From the NCBI GenBank assembly GCA_016785225.1, contig JAFBJZ010000670.1, positions 310,001-374,000 on the forward strand: a DNA stretch of 64,000 nucleotides. Reading direction: 5' to 3'. The stretch comes from Psettodes erumei. Lineage: Eukaryota > Chordata > Actinopteri > Pleuronectiformes > Psettodidae. The notes under the pieces are model-generated. The model had not been told where the DNA came from, ran no database searches, and worked only from the letters and a program-made list of their open reading frames with translations. This document shows positions 12,332 through 24,170 of the stretch, in pieces; within the stretch, counting starts at the first letter, position 1, and every line of letters starts with the position of its first letter. A program made the position numbers and the translations under genes.

Positions 12332-13700
12332 ACCATTGCCAACTCTGTCTTCTCCATCTCTGGCTCACATCTTTATATCACTCCAATTTTCGCAGAGCGA
12401 GATGGAAATTGAGCGAGAGGACTGGGGTTGCAGGATAAGATGGAGGTCTCCGAAATGGACAAAATAAAATCCAATTTTAACCCCAACCCAAAAAAAACCC
12501 TCACTTCCTGAAAACCGCAGCCCTCCTCGCCCATGTTCAGTGGGTCTCACCTCCACATGTCGAGAATCTCAGAAACCAAGCATGCAAGAAAGTGAGGGGG
12601 CACGCGCCCGGCCCAGCCACCTCCAGTCTTTCCTAACTCAGACTGGACACACACTGTTGCCCTTGTTGTTACGTTTAAAGCCCCCACTTAATTCGTATTA
12701 TGAGAGATGGAGGGCGAACCTGGCAGAGCCGTGCTCGGAGTCACCAGCCTGGACTCTTAAGCAATTTTTGAGGAGTAAAAAAAGTGAAAGTAGCGCTGCA
12801 AGGGGCCTCGTGCTGTTTTTATATTGCGCTTTTGTGATAGCCGGGAGGTGTGACGCGGCCGGATGAGGAGCAATAAACTCTTCATCAGCTGAGGTCACTT
12901 TTTTATGCAGGAGACGCCGTGTGTCCACAGTGCTAATAATGAAGCCATGAGCTTCACGTGGCTGCGTCTAACTAAGCTGGCGGCTCACTGGTACCGTTGA
13001 CGGTTGAAAAGAGAACCAGCCAAAATACGAGGTAAAATACAGCTGCAAAAGAAGCCAAATGGAAAAGGTAAAAAAAGGTCCGAAGTTTAGAGCGAGGCGA
13101 CGGATTTTCGCGTCAGGCGATCTTTGAAAGCTGCAAAGGTCGCAAAGCGGACTCGGTGATAGCAGCTTTTGTTGAATCGCACCCCAGTACCGGTCTCTCC
13201 ATTCTGCCGAGTCTCCGATGCAGTGTATCTGGCCGGTGAGGTTCGGAGCCACCTGCTTATTTTTTTTTTTTACAGAGCGGGCAATAAGGCTCCTCTGCAG
13301 CTGTAATCTCGCTGACTGACAGCGGCACACAATGCCTTCTTCCGCGCCGCAACCAGACAGCCGTTCGGCAAGAGCCCCGCAATTCACGAGGAGGGGAACA
13401 CAGGCGGGGAGCGAGGTGAGGGGAAATGCACTCAGCCACAGAGAGATAAGAAAGAAGGAGGAAGATGAAAGACAGCAAAGAGGGGGGGGTCCTCACAAGA
13501 TCTTAAATATTGTTCTTCCTGCTACACGAGCTGGATCCTCAGTCATCCGGGGCCTCGCCCCTGACTTTCTATTACTGCTGCCGCCGTGCGCGCTCACATT
13601 CCGCAGCTTTTAAATGAACACATCTTTCAAGACAGCCCCCCCCCAGAGACGAGGTATTTAAAGATACGGTGTCAATGGTTTGTACAAGTCCACCCCGTAT

Positions 13701-13724
13701 GGTGGGGTGGGGGGTGGGGGGGTG
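13701..13724 (+). repeat. G-tract array (G-quadruplex type)
   Basis: GGTGGGGTGGGGGGTGGGGGGGTGG: three G4+ runs plus flanking GG, T-separated. Confidence 0.85.
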
Positions 13725-13978
13725 GACAAAATAGGACAAACACAGCACTCACAGACATGTTCGCAACAGTGAGTCCTCTTCCAGGCAGTGTGGCAGCTTT
13801 TTTTCACAGCAGCGATGTACGTACCCGATATTTATTGCTCTCTGTGCATTTCATGCATTTGCGAATGACATTTCTGTTCACATCGCAGCTCCTTCCGGGC
13901 TCCTGATATTCAATCAAGACCTCACAGCTTCAGTCCTCTGCATCTGTAGATAATCCAAGCAAGTAAGTGAAAAAAAAA

Positions 13979-13994
13979 ATATATATATATATAT
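13979..13994. repeat. (AT)n microsatellite next to an A-run
   Basis: A10 followed by eight AT units. Confidence 0.9.
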
Positions 13995-16900
13995 TTAAAA
14001 TGAAACCACGCTCAGAGACGGTCTCTCAATCCAGGCGAGACTCGCAGGAGTCGGCGACAGACCTGATAAACGGCGACGCGCAAACTTTCAGGAGGATAAG
14101 GTCAGTTCAAGGAGTAAACTAGGCCACACGGCATATCAAGTCAGCTTGAGCGAGATATGAATTTGAGTCAGACCGAATGCGCCGCAGAGTCCGGAGAGAC
14201 CGGGAGGAGGAGAAAACAGGAGCAGAGACGAGTACAGCTGGGGACACAGCGCACAAGCCCATCACACTCTGTGTTGTGAGATTTTTCTTTCCCCCACCCC
14301 CCACCCCCCTTATTCTAGGCTTCTTTTGATGCCTGCACATGGCTCACTCAATCATTGAAATTTCCATAAACTAGCAATTTTGAGGGGGATAATAAAAAGG
14401 TCTGATTCCTTCGGAAGCAAACAGCACCTTGTGTCCTCAGGCGCCCCTTATCGCACAAAGAGATATCAGATTGCACACTGCGTGCGGCCAAAATTCTAAT
14501 TTTGTTTGCCTCGGAGTGCAAAACATTCCCGCAGAGGGCCGGGGAAGCGGCGGGGACTCTTCTGCGCTGGGTTCGTGTCAGGGAATCCAGCTTGTTCCGT
14601 CGCCCTGCTGGAAAAAAAAAAAAAAAGGGGAAATAGGCGGTCGTTGTCCTTTAAGCGATACCGACACCTCCAGACACTCAACACCATCCGCGCGACATGA
14701 GATGCGGCACTGGGTGGGGTGGGGCGCTGTCTCTGCCGCCGCATGGGTGCGACCCCGGAGAAGGAGAAGGACAGCCTGCTTGTTCAGAGAGCTTTTATTT
14801 CTGCCGCGGGGGGCCACTGTTCTGAAAATAGAAAACACACAAACACTAGTTGAAATACCTCTGGCCACGTCATCACAGGCTCTGTCCCCTGCGGAATATC
14901 ACCCGACCCAAACACGGTCGCTTCCGTGAGCCGAGGAGCTCCGCTTCAGCCACACTTACGTACGTTCCAAACTTTCCTGTTTTACTCCTGAGGGTTCTTA
15001 CTCAGGGCTTTGTTCATTGGTCACTTTATTGGCTGTAATGTGTCAACAAACGGAAACAAGAATTCTGAACCGGGCTTTGTCCCATGCTCATATTTCTGTT
15101 ATGAAATTTCTACGAATTGGGAAATACACCAGTCGATATATAAACAGACCTTTGGCTACTTGTTGGCTTCAGCTTTCCTGCACACATCCAGGCTTTATCC
15201 CCCCCCGACACAATAGCAGCTCGTGCCCCGGATCTGTCAGTTCCGTCGAACCCTGTCCCCTCACCCCGCCGCCCTCCCCCGTCTCCCTCGGAGCGCAACG
15301 CCGTCGCTTTTCCCTCCGAAAAAACAAAACAAAACCTGTTCTCAATTGATGCAAACGAGAATATGACCACTTCTGAGGTTCCCCCGGGGTTCTCCATCTC
15401 CTCAGTGGCCGCTTGTTTCCCATACCAAACACGGGCGGGGTCATTTTGGGGTGTCACTCTCCCTCTTTTACACCCAAGCCTGCAGCCGAGCGTTCCCTCG
15501 CGGCCCCTGTCCCGGCACCCCGTCCCGCTCCATCAATCCAGCTGGCGAGCGGCGCTGAAACAGCATACATGTTTATCCGCATTTACGGCTCACGCCGCAC
15601 GTGTCACTCCGTGGCGTGTGACTGTCTCATGCAATGTGGTGCTGATTATTAAAACCAGATCACGCCGGTCGCCCTCCGGATCGCTCAAAAAGGATTCGCG
15701 TGCGCGGGCCGAGATCTGACCCTCGCAAGTCGGAGGGCAAGCTTCGTCTCCGGCCGTTAAAGGAGCGATTTCCGTCATTCTCTGCTCGTCTGGGGATCAC
15801 AGAGCCCTTCGCCACTGCAACGCACTCACGCTATCACTGAAATGCACTTGGAAGCGAACAATGCAAACAGCTGGATCGGTTCCACCGAACTCTTGGCAGG
15901 AGCTTTGGAGGTCAATGTGGATTAAATAGCTCAAGTGAAAAATCTACTCAATTTCGTTACAGCACATTGGAAATTGGCATTTATCTCATCTTTGATTAAA
16001 CACAGGGCCCTGGTGGCATTAAAAATCCCTCGGCATATGTCAAGTCTCCGGGGTGAACAAAACAAATGCCCTGTAGCAAAACTGAATTTACCCCACCCAG
16101 CTACAGGGTGTCAGTTTTTTGGGGGTTTGGTCGCAAGTCTGTCACGTATTCAGCAGACACGCTCCTCTGGACTCATCGCATCTAAAACAGAATTAAATTA
16201 AAAAAACAGTCAGGCTAAAGTAGTGACTCCAGGAAGCGCCCGCGCCGCAAATGGCTGCGTTTTGCAAAAACAACAGCCACTTACCCCACGCCTCTGATGC
16301 GTCGGTCCGGCGGGTGGCAAAGAGCGAGGCACAGCTCCGCACCAGGCCCCCCCCTTGAACACGAGCCACACGAGCACGTGTCCGCGCATGCCCGGCGGCA
16401 GATGTCACAGGCGACGCCTCCGGCCGCCCGCGCCACCCTCATCCTCGCTCTGCAGGCAGGAGCTGCAGGGCTCGCAAGACTGTAACCCCATGGGGGGCCC
16501 GCCTGTTAAAAATGCACACAGATGCCGGGAGGTGAGATATTGGAGGAAATCACTGTCTGGAGGAAAAAAAGAAAAAAATCTCCATTTGAAGTCCAGAGCT
16601 GGAATGGAGGACGTACAGTATATACAAGAGAAATTCTGAGGAAAAAAAAAAATGCTGATAATTGGCTGTCAGCCTGTCCCAAAACGCCAAAGTTTCCTGA
16701 TATCTGGAGTTAAGTCCAAAGTTCTCGCCGCATGCAGTATGTGCCGATGTTCTCTGAACAGTTTCGCCCACTTAGATATCATACTTTGCCCCCCCCCAAG
16801 CCCCCACACTTCTCTGCCGCCTCCCACATTTCACGAGATGAGGAGGGAGTTCGGTCTGAACAGCAACCCTTCAAACACGGCCCCATACGTCACTATCAAC

Positions 16901-19900
16901 AGAGTTTTCCTCTGTTAGCGCACCAACCCCCCCCCCCCATTTTTTTTCTTTCTTCTTCTCCTTCCAGCTCTGAGCATGAAATTAAACAGAGGGGCTCTTT
17001 TCCTCAGGCCCGCTTCTCACGGGGGCCCTCGCCACAGAGCTGGCGGTAAGCAAGGATAATGAGCGATGCGGCACGAACAAACGCTGATTAAATTACAAAG
17101 AACAGCACTCACTGTCTAGTTTTTTGGTGGGGGGGGTGAAGATGCTCACACTATGGCCAAATACAGTACAGTAATTCCGCTTGCAAACGAGCAACATTTT
17201 AGGAGTAAAGTAACTAAAGTACTAAATCATAGGAAGTAGCGGCCCCTGCTTTCACCGGAAACTTTTGCCGGGCTTGCCAATGGAACACGACTCCGCACCT
17301 TTTTTTTTATTATTGGCTATCATCACGTACAGCACCATAAAACATATTTACAACCCCTCCCCTCCCCCCAAAAAAACGAGAACAAAGCTGACTGATCGAG
17401 TTTAAAACGACCCTCTTTCTCTCCGTGGCAGATGCAGCATTTAATTTTTATTAAGTTTTCAACCGTCGTTAAAAAATGATCATCTCATTCAAAAAAAAAA
17501 AAACAACCCCCCCACCCCTAATGATCCTGTGATTACAAATTATGCCCAGGAAACAGATTGCCCTTATATTTTTTTACTTACATACTGTATTCTCGCGGGA
17601 GCTTTACTCATCACGGTTAATCAAGGACGGAGAACAGGCTACATCTGTTCGCATGGCGGCCCTCCTGACGCTTTATTATTTCCCTTCCTTCTCCTCTCTG
17701 TCATCCTGTCTCCTCCTCCCTTTCACCCGCTTCCTCTTTTTTAGACGCACACTTGCTCCCCGTGACACAAATGTCAGCAGCCTGAGCGTGACAGGTGAAT
17801 GACAGCAAGGCAGACTTGACCTTGACGGCTCTGAGAGCGGAGTGACGGTAATAAAGGGGCCGCTGTGAGCTACTGCTGGCCCCCCCGGGGGCATCCATTA
17901 ATGAACGATATGATCCGGCGGTGAGATTCGGGGACAGGCGGGGGGGGGCAAGGTGGCAGCGGCCCACGCGTGCGCCCCCAGGGCCTGCGATGAGCTCAGC
18001 CCGGCGGCGTCACGACGCACGCCCATCTCTGGACTCCGTCTGAGGACAAGCTGTCGAAAGGTTGTGCTTACGAAAGAACGCTATTCGTGCGCTATGTGGA
18101 TCCCTGCACCTGAGGGCAACTTGCAACCCCCCCCCACACACACACACTCTGACATCGCACACCAGATACTAACCTCAGTGACAACCGGGACCGAGGCCAC
18201 AGCAGGCGACCTGAGCATTTTCCATTCGACGCACTGAGAGTGCATCGCAGTCTGGGTTCCTTCCTCACCTGGTAGAATCTTCCAGTCCTTCCCTCTGATA
18301 TCAGGATAATTATAGATGATGAATCGATTGGGGGGTGGTGAGCATCAGACCTCTAAGGGGATGCAGCACTTGACCTCCACAAATCCCTCCAGGCCCCTCA
18401 CTCAATGTCAGGATAATTACATTACTGCTGCTTTTACCTTCTGTATTGGCACCAACTTCTACTGCGCAGTACACCCCCCCGCTGACACGCACACACACAC
18501 ATCAACCATGCATCAACGCATGGACATGCCGCGCGGGGATAAGCGAGAGACTGGTTGAGACAGATGTGAGAAGCGTCGGTGAGATTTTAGTTTTACATTT
18601 GATGCAAAAGTGCCCCAGGGAGCTTTTGACCACTTGTTGCAACAAGGAGCGACTTTTAAAAAAAAAAAATATGGCTGTTAAATTTGTATGGTGCAGGGGA
18701 TGTGTCCTTCCAGGCTGTTTTACATCAGCTCTGCAATTAGACGGTGGCCGGCGGTGGTGTGGAAATATACATAGTGACACAACAGGTAGAAGAAGATGAG
18801 CCTTAACTCGCGAACATGGCGGTAGCCCACCTAATGCAGTTTAAGACATTCTTTTTTTTTTAATGGATTTGCAAGCGTTTGCAAGAACTCCACAGGGCGC
18901 CTTTAATGACATTTCACTCGAAGAATGCAAAGTGCCTTTCAACATTCGGCAAGCGGTGACGTTCCGAAGTCAGCCGATGTAGCAAATGTGCCTGTGCTGC
19001 GAGTACGAAACCTGGGATTGAACTTTTGTGACGCTCCATCGTGAAAACCTCCCCCCCAAAAAACAAACAAACCGTACGCTCTAAGAAACAGGAACCGCCT
19101 GGGGAAATCACATGGTGGATGGTTGTAATTAACAGTTACGCAACGAGGCCCAGCGGCGCTTGACGTGACGTCGTTCGCGACATTCCACCCAGGGACGCGT
19201 GGCTCGCTCGTCGCAGTTTGAACAGAAAAAAAAGCGGAGTATTGCGGCACCGAAAAACCCCGTGGAAGAAGATATTTACGGATGTGTTGTTTCATCCCAT
19301 GATCACCCACCATCATCGAGATCAAATCTTTCTTCTTTTTTTTTGTCAGAGAGGCTCTTTATCTGACCCATGAGCAGCACGATATCACTGCGCGATGGTC
19401 TAACGCCTCGCTCAAGAGCTCCACGGGGAGCAGAACTGATTGTTCTCGTTTAGCCTCCCCCGCCCAGACCTCCGGGCCAGCCAGGACACTTCTTTAACTG
19501 TTACGCCGCGGCCCACTCAAGGACAGACTGGCCATCTGGAGTAGGGGGAGAACTTTGGGCTTCGGTGGCGACTCCGGCAGCCCCAAAAAGAAATAAACGG
19601 CTAACTCTGTTTGGCCATCCTGATTTAGACCAGCCCTGTGGGTCCGAAGAGATGCCTGTGCGCGGAGGTCATCAATTTATACTATCTCCGGAGTCACAGC
19701 TTTCCTGGCGGCGAATTTACTTTGGAACGTTGCTGCCCTTGCGCGAAGGGAGCCAAAGCACACAAGCTACTTCAGTGTGGATGGTGAGCTTTTGCTCGAG
19801 ATATCCCAGTACCTGTGCTGGCATTTCCCGACATTCCGGATCTGGAGGCAGCTGACTGGAGAGCGGTCTTACCTCAGATGTTCACAGCGGCAATTCATCT

Positions 19901-20480
19901 TCTTTAAGCACGCCGTACGTTAATGGGTCACTTATTGACCCGGCCTCGGACGACAACTTCGTCCGCCCTCCGTTTACCGGCCGGAAACTTGCTGCATCAC
20001 GCCCACAGCAACACCTGTGAAGCTTCAGGTGGAGTTGACACTGTCAGCAGCAGCAGGGAGGTGCCATGACAGGCTCTTCATATCGACTAATGTCATCTGC
20101 CGCGCTTTCATTTAGGGCTCAAAGTGACGGACAAATGCCAAGAGCGTTTTGGGGCCGCATCATCAAGGTGTCTTTTCCAATCAGTGTTTCTGCCACTCGA
20201 CAAGCTGGCAGGTGTTCTCTCTCTCTTGCCCACTTTGTGGCAAGGCGATCGATTGGCGATTGGTTCCCTCGGCGAGGGGTTGAGCCGCAGGATTGACAGG
20301 GTGGTCAGCTGACCGGGAATGAACCCTTCGTCGGCTCGTGACTCGGCTCACTCCCTCTCATTAAACAACGAGCTGGTCTTCCAGATAGACTTCCCGTCTC
20401 ATGCGACGCCCCTGTGTGGCTTCTTTTTTTGAAGGATAAAAATAATACAGGACTTGGGTCTGCCTTCTTTCTGAACCTAC
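13995..20480. other. Non-coding stretch, no gene seen
   Basis: Mixed sequence with a C-rich tract at 14291-14309, A-runs at 14,611-14,625, 17,490-17,503 and elsewhere, and a poly-C/AC tract at 18127-18149. The segment 15,900-16,040 is AT-richer and carries GGATTAAATAGC, TTTGATTAAACAC and CATTAAAAATCC. The word TCAGGATAATTA occurs at 18301-18312 and again at 18408-18419. No splice-bounded coding exon was recognised. Confidence 0.5.
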
Positions 20481-23400
20481 CTTTTATCAATTGGCACCAA
20501 AAAAAAAATCTTATAAAAGTTCTTCCCCAGGCACAAGTGTCAGCAGGGTGAGAAACTCGGTATTGTTTTCGACATCAGGGGTATTAAGGCGCACCGAGCA
20601 AAAACACACACACCCTGCCGCTTCAACTCCAACGCTGTTGACTCGCCACCGTCGGCGCTTGCGTGGATTACGTGCTCCGCCGGAGCTTGCCCGGCGAAAC
20701 CACGGCGCTTTCCACCGGCCCATTCATCAAACGGGCCCTTGCTCCTACGAGCGAGAAGATTTATACGCCGCGGAAGAGAGGTGGAGAATTAGCCCAGATT
20801 TATGAGCACAGACTGCGGTGGCAAGACACTGGCAGCTGCTGCCTGACATTTGAGCAAAGAGTGTGAAAGAAAATTGGAGACGGGGGGTCCTGGGGGGTGG
20901 GGGGTGGGGCAGGAAATTTGGAACAACAGTGAGGTGGAGAAGGTCTGAGGAGTGAATGAGACATAAGCCCCTCCAAGAAAAAAAATAAAACAAAAACATG
21001 TGATTTGGAAAGCTTATTTTTTGAATAAAAGAGACCAAATTTCCGTCCATAAAAATCAACTACCTCATTAACTTGATTCCCAATTTTTTGTTTTTCATCT
21101 GCTCCAACGGAGAAACTACAAGCGGGCGAAAAAAAAACCCTCTTCGGCAATACATCTGACATTTCTCGAAATGACTCGTAATGATCTGAAAAAGGGAGAG
21201 GGCTGCCGACGCAGACCCCGCTAAGAACGGGCCGAGCGCGCCGCGCCAGTGTTTTACAAGCCCCCGGCACGTTTTCAGCACTGAAACGATGGGACTCCTG
21301 AGGCGGAGGTTTTGAGACCAGCATGCAGGTTTCCAAAGCCCCGGCCGAGCATTCGTCCAGCCACCATCGCGGTCGCGGTGGATAGCGCAGCGCCATTCCT
21401 TCGGCCGGGGGGGACATGCTGACGCAATGAGCATCGGTGTTCAGATCTCGCCTTTGCTGCAGCCAGGGCAGTTATGACAGAAGACACCGGGTCAAACCTC
21501 CGCCACATAAAAATTTGTGTCAAAGTGGCAATGTGTCAAAAGCAAAAGAAAGCAAGAAGTTTGTCAGGGCGATGGTGGAGCCTAAAAAAAAGCACAAATT
21601 AAAAAACAAAACAAAAAAGGAAGTCCACGGGACAATTTTTAACCCGTTCAACGTTGCTTGGTCCATTTTTTAAGAAGGTGAGCTGCTCTATGTGAGTGTA
21701 ACTTTGAAGGGACTGGCCCCCGGGGAGATGCATCTGCATCCGGGCTGAAACACGAATCCGACTCACAACGTCGGCACTCGGCTCCCATTAGCCTGCCGGT
21801 GGCCTGCACTCTACCTGCTGCCTTCATCGTGACAACCCCCACACCCCCCACGAGCACCAACACAGGGTCACTTCCTGCCACAACTCGTCAGGACTCTCTG
21901 GGCTGGACGGAGGGAGCTCCAGGAGTGGCTAACTGGCGCCAGTCCACTGTCGCCCCCCCTGCCCCCGGCTGATGGGGCTGGAGCTGCAGCAGGCGGGGAG
22001 CCGGTGTCTTCATCACTGCAGATGCTCTCAAAGTGGAAGATCAGAGGGGGATAAACAGCAGCCTTTCTGGCTGTGGAACAGTGTGTGTGTGCGCGCATAT
22101 GTGTGTGTGTGAACTGTTGCGATGCGATTGGGAAAAAACCACAGAGGACACAGACTCTCTTCTGAGCTACTAAATTTAGGCCAAATCTCTCACACTGAGA
22201 TTCCAAAAAAAATTACTCTGTTTTATTTCCTCTCCACCTGTGAACCTTTATTTGGTTTTAAACGGGAGGTTTTCCGGCTGCTAATGGCATGTTTTTCCTC
22301 ATGCAGCATTCGGGTCCATGGTATCAAAGTCAAAGTCTCTCTCCCTGAAGACGAAGGAGCGGGTGAAAAAAAAACAAAAGCGAGAGCCACGCTGAAAGAC
22401 TAAACGAGGCAGGAGGCGCAGAATGGGGGGAGCGACCCGATCGAGTTGGTATAACCCGTCGGGGTCGGGGCTGCAAGTCAGAACTTATCCAGGTAACATG
22501 ATCTGGAGAATATCAGCGTGCGCTGACAGTCGTGCACACATTGACAGCACTCCAGATTATCATCGTTCTGTCGACGTGCGGCGACATCAGCTGAGGCGCG
22601 CCAGTGGAGATAATATTGCAGCAAAGCGTTTATCACGGGTCGCTGCACACCGTGTGTCAACCTATACAATATTTGAAAAGGGAAACGTGAGCGATGAAAA
22701 AGATAAAGCTTGTTTCTGATGTGTTCAACGACGATCCCAGTGGTAAATCCCGAGCGGTAAAACATGAAGACGACGCACCGCCTGGGAATACACTAGAATA
22801 GGGTTGGATTGTGGACCGCCGGGACCGCCGGAGCCCGCAGTGATGGAGGTTGGGAAGCTAAGCGCGTGGACGAGCTGTTGCATCAACAGGAGACAGGGAA
22901 TGCACTCACCATGTTCAAGCCAAGGCTGTCATCAAATGGACGACCACGGGCCGGCTCGGCGGTTAAAGTTTAATGGACTTACAGAACATGATTGCCCGTT
23001 GGCACCGGATCAAATTCGCAGAGCGGCCGTCTTCAGCGCCGACGATAAAAGGTTCGGCCCCGCGCTGCCGACGACAAAAAAATATCTCTGCCGCGCACGC
23101 GCCCCACCGCTTGACACGCTGCAGCCGTCCAGTTCGGAACAGGACGCTAATGATGCTGGCGACATAATCGCTTTGCGAGGAGCTCTCCGTGATTAGCTCG
23201 AGTGGCTCCTCTAATGAAAAATGTTGTCTCGCCTTGTTAACCTTGCGCGGCTTCAGCACTCAGGTGTCAGGCGGTGGAGAGGGACGTGGGCTGCATGGCG
23301 AAAAAAAAAAAAGGAATCAGGAACACAAACCCTTAGTCTGTAGTCTTAGTCTTAGTCTCCATCACATCTCATCATGTCATAACCGGGGTTATGGCTGGGC

Positions 23401-24100
23401 GTACTTTACGGCCCATTTTATTGCAGCTTTATGAAAATCAATATGTCATTTTATGGTATATCTTACAAATACCATCAATAAACCGTTAACAGGTCATCTA
23501 CTCTCCTGTGGCCAATTACATTTCGAGAAGAGGGAAGGAGCTGTTTTTCAAGCCTCATTTACGGGATGGGATCGTGCTGCTAATGTTTTAATGTCTCCCC
23601 GATGGGAATCATTTCCTAATGACAGTTAGCGAGCGCTGTCTGCAAAGGCGTCTGCGCCAATCGTCGAAAGCCATGGTCCGGTGCGACCCGGTCGTCGGGG
23701 CGTCAGAGCCGTATGCTGTGCGATCTTTTCGTTGCCATCCGAATGGTGACACATCTGAGTTGAAGCATGAGCCGTTTCCCCCCACAAGGGTCGGGGGTGC
23801 CCCAGCACAGCCTTTTGCATTGCGCGACGGCCCCGAACTCCCAAAAACAACCCCTCCATAAATCACTGCCTCTGCCGAGCTACTTGGGCGATTCGATTGG
23901 CGGCAGTTTAGCCAGATATTATGGCATAATGGCATCCGTACAGTGCAATAATTCAAAACCACTGATCTGATTACAGGCATTCGGCCCCATAACTCACTGC
24001 GTTGAAAATGCGGCTAATGGATGTGGGCCGAGCAGACGGTAGCTTCATCTCTGTGGGATCGACACCGCTGGGTCAAACACGCTGTATTATACATGTGTTC
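20481..24100. other. Non-coding stretch, no gene seen
   Basis: CpG-rich in parts (20,640-20,780; 22,980-23,170). The G-tract array at 20882-20909 and a GT/GC alternating patch at 22082-22112 are present, plus an imperfect TAGTCT repeat at 23334-23358. A 205-codon minus-strand frame at 20800-21417 is not protein-like. The segment 23,430-23,620 (ATCAATAAACCGTTAAC, GGCCAATTACATTTC, CCTAATGACAGTTAGC) resembles a conserved element. Confidence 0.5.
20882..20909 (+). repeat. G-tract array (G-quadruplex type)
   Basis: Runs of G6, G6, G6 and G4 separated by TCCT, T and T. Strong canonical quadruplex pattern on the + strand. Confidence 0.85.
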
Positions 24101-24106
24101 TTTTTT

Positions 24107-24125
24107 CCTTTCTTTCTTTCTTTCT

Positions 24126-24166
<41 letters not shown>
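24107..24166. repeat. Compound (TTTC)n-(TA)n microsatellite
   Basis: About 4-5 TTTC units (24107-24125) followed, after a GT, by about 19 uninterrupted TA units (24128-24166). Long pure TA runs are cruciform-prone and unstable. Confidence 0.95.

Positions 24167-24170
<4 letters not shown>

Larger units (their letters stand above)
9417..13960. other. Non-coding stretch with two enhancer-like spots
   Basis: Unique sequence, GC-rich with high CpG around 10,180-10,740 and 11,690-11,790. Notable motifs are the PBX-HOX-type TGATTAAT at 10393-10400 and an 11-bp tandem duplication at 11425-11446. There are homopolymers at 10,922-10,934 (A), 12,314-12,331 (T) and 13,260-13,271 (T), and a G-tract array at 13701-13724. 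No exon supported. Confidence 0.55.

Noticed and set aside
20800..21417. 205-codon minus-strand frame
   Set aside because: Low-complexity (poly-Pro from the G-tract array, poly-Phe from A-runs); no family resemblance.
23252..23274. RE1/NRSF-like TTCAGCAC half-site
   Set aside because: Only the left half matches; the GGACAG right half is absent.
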